The translations under genes were made by a program, and so were the position numbers. Source: Amborella trichopoda (Eukaryota; Streptophyta; Magnoliopsida; Amborellales; Amborellaceae). From it: DNA of 64,000 nt. The stretch covers positions 144,924 to 208,923 of the forward strand of contig NW_006499776.1 in assembly GCF_000471905.2 (NCBI RefSeq), in the 5' to 3' direction. The notes below the pieces were generated by a model. The model did not search any database and was not told the origin of the DNA. It saw nothing but the letters and a program-made list of their open reading frames with translations. Of this stretch, positions 55,501-64,000 are shown piece by piece; position 1 is the first letter of the stretch; the number at the start of each line of letters is the position of its first letter.

Positions 55501-56090
55501 CCATGGAGCTCTTATAAAGCAACTTAATATGACAAATGTGCACAAGTAAGTATGGCGTGGGAGCCAGTGTAAGATTCTCAGTGGTACCTAGATAATCCCC
55601 AAGGATTTAATTACAACCTTTGTTATGACCCCCTTTTGATAGTGCAAAATACAAGTCTCAAATAATATGCACCATGATAAAATTCAACCACACCAAAAGG
55701 TTATTATTCTCAAAGAAAACTCAATGGTATGGGGCTTGTGTCAAACAAGCGTGGAAGAAATATAGAATGCTTGGCATATGGGAGAAATGACTGAATAGTT
55801 TAGAGGTAAGTGCACGCAAGAAACAAGATGAATGACTTAAACAAGATGGGCATAGTAAGACTTCAAAATAGTAGTGCAATAAATGAACTTTTTGCTCATT
55901 GTTTTTCTGTGAAAGAATTCGAAAAATTTCAAAAGGACCCAAAAAGAATAAATAAAAAACTATGCAAGGTGGTCTAGACGTATTCTACATTTTTTATGAG
56001 GCCATATAAGCTAGTGTTGAATAGAGCAAGCAAATGAAGCAAAGTGAACCAAAAGGAAAGAGTTACTTTGTTGTTAGTATAAATTTACAA
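55501..56090. other. Gene-free stretch
   Basis: AT-rich sequence with one small minus frame (55721-55942) of no recognisable family. No repeats were defined here. Confidence 0.5.
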
Positions 56091-56099
56091 GAAGAAAAG

Positions 56100-56484
56100 G
56101 ATGCCCAAATGGTGAAAAAGTGAAACCCTGCAAGTTGCATACATATGGCTTTAACAATGTGTGTTCATCACTCTCTTTTCAATGCATTATTCCTCACATG
56201 AAGCCTCTAATAAAGATTTTTTTTTAAGGCAATAAAGGTAGGTCGGGTGTGCCACTCTTAGCTTCTCTTGCTCTCTTTAAAGTATGTTAAAAAGCTATGA
56301 GAGAGACTAGGTTAAAGAGAATTTATAATGTTTGGTAGTGTGGATTTTGGTATGATCAAATTTGAGCCTTAGATTGGGTCCGTGCGATCCAAAGGTCGAG
56401 AGAGACCTTTGATCCTAGCCTTAATCAACACAATCCATGGCTATCATAGGAGGGTTAAGATTAATTCACCATTATCACCAAATT
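56100..56484 (-). repeat. Dispersed repeat R1, inverted partial copy
   Basis: The reverse complement resembles 63340-63620 and 52440-52700: TTAATCTTAACCCTCCTATGATAGC, TTGATTAAGGCTAGGATC, TTTGGATCGCACGGACCC..CTAAGGCTCAAATTTGA. It ends at the target site of LINE-C and is in opposite orientation to the copy at 62805-64000, with LINE-C between them. Confidence 0.7.
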
Positions 56485-56599
56485 AACTACAAATTACCAA
56501 TGATCATGAAAACCATCACCTAGCCATGAAGCCGATACCCTCCCCTCCCCCACTACCTTCCACTTCTCATCCTCCTGCTCTTCTTCCAACACATCTCTA

Positions 56600-57340
56600 T
56601 CTCTCCTTCATCCTCCTCTAACCTCGCCCTTCAGTTTAGGTCTTCTCTAGTGGGGGTCTTTCACCCTCACAGAGACGACTCCAAGGGCATCGAGAAATGG
56701 TGCAGGGCTCTGTGGAAGGAACCAGGCTTGGCATGCGGGCAACTTTCTAATGACTCATATCTGTTCTCCTTCCTCTCCGTTGATGGTTCTTCTGCCGTCC
56801 TTGGGAGCACGTCTGTGCACTACTTTCACAATGCTTCTCTACACCTTGATAGATGGTCAGAGGATCTGGAGGCCTATCTCATCTGAAAGTTTGGCTAAAG
56901 CTCTCGGCTATCCCACTGCATACCTTGTGCGTGGACACTTTCATGGCCATTGCCGAGGCCTGTAGGTCTTACATAGCGATGCAATGGAAGTCTTTAGATA
57001 GCCTTCCTCTTGGCTCGTTGCGGATGGTTATTGAGTTTCTGGATCCTAGGACCATTCCTGCTTTCATTTGGCTCGAAGTTAATGGAGCTTTTCACCAAGT
57101 TTTCATCCCTTGGTCCACGGCTTCACCACCCTGCAGTTGCTTCGTCGATGTCAAAGGCTCCCCTACCTCCTCGAAGGAGATTCAGAGTGCTTCTGACCCT
57201 TCGAACAATTGGACCCAAGTTTCTTCGCCACTCCTCTTATGGCCCCTTCGATCATCGTTAGCTTCCCTGAAGACCCATATGACCCCATTGTTGTCTCCTT
57301 TCTTACTGGTTTTACTCCACACACCCCTGTCTTCATTTAT
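56600..57340 (+). pseudogene. LINE-C ORF1, DUF4283-like RNA-binding domain
   Basis: First part in the frame of 56650-56886: GVFHPHRDDSKGIEKWCRAL, then NDSYLFSFLSVDGSSAVL and LHLDRWSEDLEA. It continues one frame over at 56880-57000 as VWLKLSAIPLHTLCVDTFMA followed by IAEACR. These follow the DUF4283 pattern of plant L1 ORF1 proteins (W..GRWL..F, R...W....W..PL....W). At least one frameshift near 56880 breaks it, and a TIR element at 57350 cuts off the remainder. The role in active relatives is binding of the LINE RNA. Confidence 0.75.
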
Positions 57341-57349
57341 CTGCCACCA

Positions 57350-57666
57350 TAGTTTTAAAAAGCGGACGGCCCAATGCCTAGGCGGATATCCTTGGGCGCC
57401 CGCCTGAACCTGCCTAGGCGGGCGGCCGCTCAGGGCCTTGGGTGGAAATGCGACTCCTTAAAGGTATTTTTGAGTCATTTTTTTAATACTAAAGGGGCAA
57501 AATTGTGATGAACCTAAAAATCATTAGAGGCTATTTTAGAGAGAGAAAGCCCAAAATAAAAAAAAATTTTACTGGGCCGCCCAGGTTTTGAGCGCCCGCC
57601 TAGGCGCTGGGCGGCCTGGACCCCCCCGACTGCCTAGGTGCCGCCTAGCGCTTTTTGAAACATTGT
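57350..57666. mobile_element. Word-palindrome TIR element (CCTAGGCG type) inside LINE-C
   Basis: The 317-base insert is flanked by CTGCCACCA (57341-57349) and CCGCCACCA (57667-57675), a 9-base duplication with one difference. Ends are TAGTTTTAAAAAGCG and, inverted, ACAATGTTTCAAAAAGCG. The body is made of GCCTAGGCGG/CCGCCTAGGC words on both flanks around an AT-rich centre (57460-57565). Its GC-rich word differs from the other members, but the ends and duplication length are the same. It interrupts ORF1 of LINE-C, so it is younger than that insertion or came with its source copy. Confidence 0.85.
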
Positions 57667-58486
57667 CCGCCACCACTATCTTCTCCACATCTTGTAACCC
57701 CAAGCTACCCATTTTCTCACCCCCCACGTCTTCTCAGGCCCCCCCTAGATTCGCATTTTGATCCTGAGCTCTCGCAGTAGTTGTCTCCATGCTTCTCGAC
57801 TCCTGCTCCTCGACTCTTCCTCAGGTCTCATCATAGCTTTTTAGGCTTCGCTGTGGTATTGTCGCTCCTCCTTGACCCTACTCCCATCTCTGAGGTCCTT
57901 AGTCCATCTCTTTACCTTCTACCCCTACCCCTCTTTCCCCTTCTACTGTCCCCGAAGGTTTGGCTGAACCTAGGCCCATTTTACATGGCTTGGGAGACTC
58001 CCTTACGGTTTGAACTCTGTTATTTTTCAGCCTACTCTTGAAGACGGTTTGCGCCCCATAGGAAGTTCTCCCAGGGGATTGCCACTCATACCTACTCAGA
58101 CCTCTTCGAGCCCATCTGCGGGCTAGAGCTCCTCGGTTTTAGTGGATACTTTTAGTGACCCACGCTCTCCTCCCTTGGTTACGTCCAGTTATGTGGATGG
58201 GGTCGATGTTGCTCAGGGGAGGATTCTCAGTGTGATGGAAGTCATGGGCTTTCCACACAGAGGCCCAAAAGGCCCATTGCAAGAATTCTTCAATGCTAAT
58301 GTGAGAACTCGGTTCCAGGTAAGTAAGAAGATTAGCTGTGAGGTTTTGAATTTGGCCAGTACTGTGAACTACAATAGAGGTTCCACTAGCTCTATCCTTC
58401 ACTCTCCTTTACCCTTTCAGTTGCCCTACTCAGGGAGCTTCATTAGGCGGTCCCCCAGGATCACCTCTTGTCATTCATTACCTTAA

Positions 58487-59235
58487 TGTTTATTCTATCC
58501 TGGAATATTCATGGGCTAGGTTTGCCCCACAAAAAGCAAGCAGTCAAAGGTTGTTGTTGCAAACTTAGGGGTAACTGAAACTAAATTGCCCTCCCCCTCT
58601 TTAGCTCAAATTCGACAGCTCTGGGGTCGTCACCCCTATCATTGCCTGATCCTTTTGGTGGAAGGGGCTTCAGGAGGCATTTGGGTGACCTGGGACCCCA
58701 CGTCCCATGCACTTTGTTCTCCTCATCCTCTTTTTTAGGATTCCCGATGGTCTCCCATAGAAATTTTCCGCAATTTACGGGCCTAATAATGATTCTCTCA
58801 TACCTTTGCTCTGAGATGAGCTCAACACCCTAGTTGCCCTGCCTTATCCCATTGGTGCGTTGGGGGGGGGAGGGGGGGGGGGGGGGGGGGGGGGTAGGGA
58901 TTTCAATGTCACCAGATGGTCTTCTGAAAGGAACAATTCCAACAGAATCTCACCTACCATGAACCTTTTCTCGGATTTTGTAGCCCAAAACAATCTGCTA
59001 GACCTTCTTATTCAAGGTTCCCAATTTACTTGGTCCAACCACTCCATATCACCCACACTTTCTAAACTTGATGGATTCCTGGTTTGTTTGGAGTGGGATG
59101 CTTCTTTTCCGAGTACCCATGTCGCGCCTCGCCTAAACCCAACCTCTGATCATTACCCCATTTTGATCATTACCCCATCTTACTCAATTAGAACCCTGCA
59201 TCTAGGGGCATTAAACCGTTCAGTTTTGAATTGAC
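58487..59235 (+). pseudogene. LINE-C endonuclease domain (APE type)
   Basis: Starts MFILSWNIHGLGLPHKKQAV at 58487, the usual beginning of plant L1 ORF2 (N in W-N-I-x-G-L-G is the first catalytic block). Further on are TETKLPSPS (the E of Q/T-E-T-K, 58577), GGIWVTWDPT (58673), GRDFNVTRW (58894, the G-D-F-N block written R-D-F-N after a G run), FTWSNH (59027), KLDGFLV (59063) and TSDHYPILI (59143, the S-D-H block). Frames change between these blocks, so it is decayed. Confidence 0.85.
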
Positions 59236-59778
59236 TTGGCTGGAAGAGTCTTCACTACTGAATCTCCTCCCCTCTTGGTGGCAATTGTGGTCTGATACTA
59301 TAAATTCAGCGCAAGCTTCAATTACTGAAAGGGAATCTAAATGCTTGTTCTGATCAACTTCCTGGTTCTTTCGAGACCCTGAAACAGTCCTTGCTTCAGG
59401 ATATCCAGGCCTTGGATATTACCGAAGAATCCATACCCCTTTAAGTGATCAAAGCCCAGTCGAGGGATCATCTAAAGTTCGAATACTAATCTACCCTAAA
59501 AAATGAGGAGATCTTTTGGTATCGAAGGTCTAAGATTAAGTGGTTGAAGGCTAGCGACTTAAACATTGGTTTCTTCCATAAAATTGCGAACTGTAGATGA
59601 AGGGACAACACTATCTCTCACCTGATGGTGGGTGAAAATCTTTCCAAAGACTGTTTTCAGCCCCTACGAGGCCTAGGTCCGTTATGAGGGATCTATCCTT
59701 CCTTCCTTTACCTTCAGAGAAAGCAATCTGGCTGGAAAGACCTTTTCCGAAGAAGAGATCCTCGAGGATTCGTCTCAA

Positions 59779-60986
59779 TTGGACTCAGACAGGGTCCCAG
59801 GCCCAGACGGATACCCCTTATTTCCTTTCAAAACTTTATGGGAAACTTTTCGAGGTGATTTTCTTTCCCTCTTTGAAGAGTTTCACTTAAGGGTGGTCAT
59901 TCACAGGTCCATGAACATCACTTTCTTAACCCTGATCCCCCAGATTGAGGGGGCCAAAGAACTCAAAGACTATCACCCTATCAATTTGGTTAATTCCACC
60001 TACAAAATCTTATCCAAAGTTCTGGCCTCTCGCCTCAAAACTGTTCTACCTTATTCATTTCTCCGAGCCAAAGTGCCTTCATAAAAAATAGACAGATACT
60101 CAATGGGGCTCTAGTAGCCCATGAGTGTATCCATACCCATCATTTGGCAAAGACACCGGGCCTTGTAGTAAAATTGGACTGGGAAAAATCTTATGACCAT
60201 GTCGATTGGGATATTTTGGAAGAAAACCAACTCAGAATGAGCCTTAGAAATAGGTGGCGTCAATGGATGAAAGCTTGCTACTCTCAACCTTTTTTATCCA
60301 TCCTTGTCAATGGATTCCCAAAAAGCTTTTTCCCCTCTACTCGGGGGCTTAGGCAAGGAGAACCTCTCTCCCCCTTCTTATTTGCCATTTCGGCAAAAGT
60401 GTTTAGCCAGTCCATTTCTAGGGTGTTCAATACCAGCCTCATGCAAGGTTTCTCTTTTGGAAACCACGGCCCAACTGTAACATGTCTCCAATACGCGGAT
60501 GACACATTGGTCTCCTACAATGCCATCCTGGAACCAGTTGAGAATCTGTTTTTGTTCCCTGGATGCTTTGAATTCGCCATGGGATTCAAGATAAAATTCA
60601 ATAAATCTAAAATGATGGGGGTAGCAATGGATTTTCCTACCCTCAAGTCCTTTGCAAATAGCTGGGGGTGTAGGGTGGATAATTTTCCCTCCAAGTACTT
60701 TGGTCTACCTTTTTGCATCGCTAAACCCAAGAAGCGAGATTGGTCCCACATAGTTGACAAAGTAGGCTGTAAACTGGTAGGTTGGAAGGGCCGCTTTTTA
60801 TCACTAGGGGGTAGACTCACATTAATCAAGGCCACTCTAGCAAACATCCCAGTTTACCAAATGTCTTTCTTCTGTATGCCAGTATACATTTGTTCCCTCC
60901 TTGAACAGCTTATGCGAAGGTTCTTTTGGTCAGGTGACACAAAAAATCAGAAGTTCCACCTCATCCAATGGGATAAGCTATGTTAG
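59779..60986 (+). pseudogene. LINE-C reverse transcriptase domain
   Basis: Block 1 (59779-60084): DRVPGPDGYPLFPFKTLWE, then ITFLTLIPQIEGAKELKDYH and INLVNSTYKILSKVLASRLK. Then a 280-residue open frame (60144-60986), the longest in the window: LVVKLDWEKSYDHVDWD (first catalytic Asp), GLRQGEPLSPFLFAI and CLQYADDTLVSYN (the Y-A-D-D catalytic pair), followed by the thumb region GWKGRFLSLGGRLTLIKATL. The catalytic residues are present. The 5' part (first block) and the main frame are separated by a stop and frame change near 60082, and a stop follows WDKLC at 60986 before GGLEIKSL. Confidence 0.9.
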
Positions 60987-60999
60987 CCGAAGAGGTGGG

Positions 61000-62447
61000 G
61001 AGGCCTCGAGATCAAAAGTCTGAGGAAGTATAACTTGGCCCTTTTAGGCAAGTGGTGTTGGAGGCTGCTCACTTTTAACGGCCACTTGTGGACCAACATC
61101 TTAAGACACAACTATCGTCTGTCACCCTCCCCTTGGTTGCCTTCTTGCGACATTAATAGCAGATCCTCAGGGATTTGAAGATCTATTTGTTTGGCCTTCC
61201 AAGCTTTCAAGTCGTGCATTGAATTCCCCTCAAGGAGAAATTTCCAACTCTTTACTTGCTGGCCCATTTTCAAGATTCTACTGTGGCTAAGGAAATAACG
61301 ATTACCTGGTCTAGAAGATCTTGGAATCCTATTTTTAGATGCCCATAAACGATGAACTTTCACAATTGCAACTCTTTCTACCAAACTATAAGGGTGTTTC
61401 CTAGCCCTTCATGGCGAAGACAACATTATTTGGACTTCGGTAGCGTCAGGGATTTTTTCGGTGGCTTCGTTCTATCAAAAGTTGGCGCAGCCTCCTGTCT
61501 TCCCTCTTGCCCCTACTTCTATTGTGGTACAGGCATGGTCTTCATTTGCACCTCCAAAACTGAAGATTTTCATGTTGATAGCTCTTTCAATGAGGGCTCT
61601 CACTGTAGACCAGCTGCAAAGATGGGGTATTCCCATTCCCAACGGCTGTATTCTGTGTATGGCGGATGAGGAGACAAATGCCCACTTATTCCTACATTAC
61701 CCTTTCACCTTTAACTTGTGGGGGGGGGGGAATCCTTCACCTCTTCAAAGTCCAATGGGTGCTATCAGCTACTATCCCTAACATTATCTCTGTTGTCCAG
61801 CCTTTCCCGTGGGCCAAGGTAGGCATATTACTGTGGAAATGGACAGTGGCAGGTGCCATTTGGGCCATTTGGATAGAACGGAACAACACCTTCCTCAAAA
61901 TCAAGTCCACGCTGATCTTTTGGGAGACCAATCATAAGTGCTGCAAAGGTCTGTCTGCTACGGCCTTTGTCCAAAATTGGGAGGCTGCCCTCCTCCACAA
62001 TAGCAAATGCCTTTCCAGGGCAGTGTTATGGAGACCTCCCTCGCAGGGCACTTTCAAGCTAAACTTCGATGGTTGTTCTCTGGGTAACCCAAGGCCCTCA
62101 GGTGCTGGTGCGATACTCAGAGATCACAACGACACCACTTTGGCCTCTATATCCAAGTTTATAGGCCATATTGACTCCACCAAAGCTGAGGCCATCGCCT
62201 TGCTGGAAACGTCTCAAACTTGCAATACCTCTCGGAATCGAATCTCTCACTATAGAGGGTGATTCCAAGAACGTCATAACTTGGGCTTCTACCTCTACTC
62301 TTCCACCATGGCAGTTGGCTCATCTTATTGACGAAATTAACCACATTTGCAAGGATACATTCGTCTTTTGAAAGCATACATGGAGGGAAGGCAACCAGGC
62401 AGCATACACCCTAGCTAAACTAGCGGCGACCTCGGCTGGGTCCTAAA
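61000..62447 (+). pseudogene. LINE-C post-RT, zinc-knuckle and RNase H region
   Basis: LALLGKWCWRLL (61037) starts the post-RT part. A zf-RVT segment with [20 protein letters not shown] and DEETNAHLFLHYPF lies at 61596-61710. The RNase H domain starts VLWRPPSQGTFKLNFDGCSL (62023) and shows the three expected acids: D in NFDG, E in KAEAIALL (62182), and D in EGDSKNVITW (62257). The final NQAAYTLAKLAATSAGS lies at 62394. Several frame changes interrupt it. Plant L1 elements commonly carry such an RNase H, so its presence here is normal. Confidence 0.85.
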
Positions 62448-62648
62448 CTACTACTTTTTTGTTAGATATCGACGCTGGACTATCTTTTGGCTGTAACCTT
62501 CGCCTAGAAGGCACTCTTTTTTCTTTTTTGACTGTAAACTTCCTTGAGAAAGATTTTTTATTTCTTTGAACTGCAGAGCATCCGTGGTGTGGATTGCCCA
62601 TCTTTCTAATCAATTTAAGCTAGCATTCTCAAAAAACTACAAATTACC

Positions 62649-64000
62649 TTTGCTGAATTTGCATTTCATATGTAAAACCCCTAAGTTTTAAATGCCATGA
62701 CCATCGCCCTTCAATTTTCAAAATAATGCTTAAGATTTAAACACACACATACTCTATCTATGTGGGGCATCCCACCCTCTTAAGTGTCTCTCCCTTTATT
62801 AAAATTCAAATTTGAAAGCAAGACTATCTCTTTCAATGTCACTTTCCACACATGTGATGTCATAACCACACACTTGTCATAAATTACACATGTGTGTCAT
62901 AACTCACACAAGCAACCAATGGATGATCAACACACTATGAAATACTTCTTATATAAAATGAGGAAATTTTGTTCAATAGAACTTTAGATCAAAAAACATT
63001 TCATAGTGTGTTTATCTACCATTGGTTGCTTGTATGTACTATGACACACATGGATGAGTTTATGTCACCAAGTGTGTGAGTATGACACAACATGTGGATA
63101 CTGACACATCAAATGAGATTGTTTCAATTTCAAATTTCAAACATTAGGAAAAGTTTGAGAGAGGATAGAAGAGTGGGATGCTCCAAATAGAGAGAGAATG
63201 AGAATGATTTCATCTTCTGCATTGATTTGGAAATTCGGTGGTGTGGATTGATGGCATCTAAAAATTAAAGTTTTATAAATGAAATGACTTTCAAATTCAA
63301 CCAAGGGAAATTTGGAGACAATTTAGGATTCGTCTGGTGATAGTGATGTTTAATTACAACCCTCTTATGATAGCTATAGATGGTATTGATTAAGGCTAAG
63401 ATCATATGCCTCTCTCATCGTTTGGATGACCTAATCTAAAGCTCAAATTTAATCACATGAAAAAACTGCAGTACCAACTATCATAAATACACATTTGACC
63501 TAATATCTCTCAAACTTTTACATGCTTAGAGAAGAGTCAGAGAGGCATAGAGTGGCATGGCCCCACCTTTCTTGGTTGCCTTAAACAATTTCCTTCATGT
63601 GAGAGAGAACTTATGTGAAGAATGGTGCATTGAAAATAGAGTGTTCTATACATACCCGTGAAGCCATTTCCATCCGAATTAAAGGCCTCATCTTCTTGTT
63701 GTAGATCAACATTAACAGCAAGGTAACTCCTATCGCCCCATTTCCTTTGTCTATTCAAGAATAGTTCATTGAAAAGAGAGGCCTCCATACCCTTGAAGCA
63801 ATCTGCATCCAACTTAAAGGACATCATCTTCTCACCATTTAGCCATCATCTTCTTGTTGTAAATCAACATTAACAACAAGGTAACTCCCATCCTTTGGTC
63901 CATTTAATCTCTTTTCTTTTGTCCACTCAATACTAGCACATAAGGCTTCATGTGTAGAGTATGCTTTGACACCCCTGCACAGTTTTGATCTATTTCCCTA
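62649..64000 (+). repeat. Dispersed repeat R1, copy 2 (runs off the window)
   Basis: After a stretch of about 150 bases, this copy starts with the foldback (62805-63146) and continues in the same order as 51980-53000, with an internal duplication (CATCATCTTCTTGTTGTAGATCAACATTAACA at 63690 and again at 63845). It continues beyond 64000. The frame 63537-63827 on the minus strand follows the duplication and is not supported as a gene. Confidence 0.7.
62805..63146. repeat. Foldback with arms of about 140 bp
   Basis: The left arm 62805-62947 (with CAAATTTGAAA, TCTTTCAATGTCAC, ACACATGTGTGTCATAA, CAAGCAACCAATGG and CAACACACTATGAAAT) is answered, inverted, by 62996-63146 (ATTTCATAGTGTG, CCATTGGTTGCTTG, TATGACACACATGG, GACACATCAAATGAGA and TTTCAAATTTCAAA). 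The loop is about 48 bases. The R1 copy at 51980 keeps the right arm but only traces of the left. Confidence 0.8.

Larger units (their letters stand above)
56499..62634 (+). mobile_element. LINE-C (L1-type), nearly full length, with 14-bp target duplication
   Basis: Bounded by a perfect duplication, AACTACAAATTACC (56485-56498 and 62635-62648). The 3' end is a very short A tail. The order is complete: C-rich leader (56499-56600), ORF1 with a DUF4283-like domain (56600-57300) interrupted by a TIR element (57350-57666), endonuclease from 58487, reverse transcriptase 59779-60986, post-RT segment, zinc-knuckle segment (61600-61700) and RNase H (62000-62447). Frames are interrupted at several places, including a long G run at 58861-58894 and another at 61721-61730 that could be sequencing or replication slippage. 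It is inactive as it stands but is the youngest-looking LINE here. Confidence 0.9.

Noticed and set aside
60284-60847. Minus-strand frames of 73 and 110 residues
   Set aside because: Antisense shadows of the LINE-C reverse transcriptase frame.

Overview
The window is nuclear DNA of a flowering plant. It is AT-rich and packed with plant Ty1/copia, Ty3/gypsy and L1-type LINE remains plus small inverted-repeat elements. Its one recognisable host gene has plant GT-AG introns and matches the Arabidopsis sialyltransferase-like protein SIA1/MGP2. No rRNA gene, convincing tRNA gene, CRISPR array or bacterial-style operon was found. Two runs of N (25431-25549 and 40117-40359) are assembly gaps.

Host gene. 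Five exons on the + strand (3708-3798, 18073-18131, 33487-33635, 37752-37833, 37971-38369) join without a phase conflict into the C-terminal 259 residues of a GT29 sialyltransferase-like protein. The N-terminal half must lie left of the window. Two introns exceed 14 kb and one exceeds 4 kb, and most of the recognisable sequence in them is transposon. From the first exon in view to the stop codon, 780 coding bases are spread over 34.7 kb.

Layout. 1-3707: intron with AT-rich duplications and a hairpin element. 3799-18072: intron holding a ty3/gypsy fossil in which one LTR is shared by two internal regions, peptide-repeat arrays, and a short LTR-bounded element ending just before exon 18073. 18132-33486: intron holding a long minus-strand LINE with a small TIR element inside it, a deleted plus-strand LINE, and a copia fossil that also carries a TIR element. 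33636-37751: intron with more TIR elements, one with a perfect 9-base target duplication. 38370-64000: gene-free ground with minisatellites, two MITE families, a second copia fossil with a LINE inserted in it, four other LINE-related segments, and a nearly full-length LINE (56499-62634) bounded by a perfect 14-base target duplication.

The most unusual theme is a set of about ten short non-autonomous elements. They share degenerate ends (roughly A-K-T-G-T-T-T-n-A-A-A-A), make 9-10 base target duplications where these can still be read, and have bodies made of one short palindromic 'word' repeated many times. The word differs between members: GGAATC/GATTCC, AACCGG/CCGGTT, CCTAGGCG, or ACTCGG/CCGAGT. 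Two sit inside LINEs and one inside the copia fossil, which gives relative ages.
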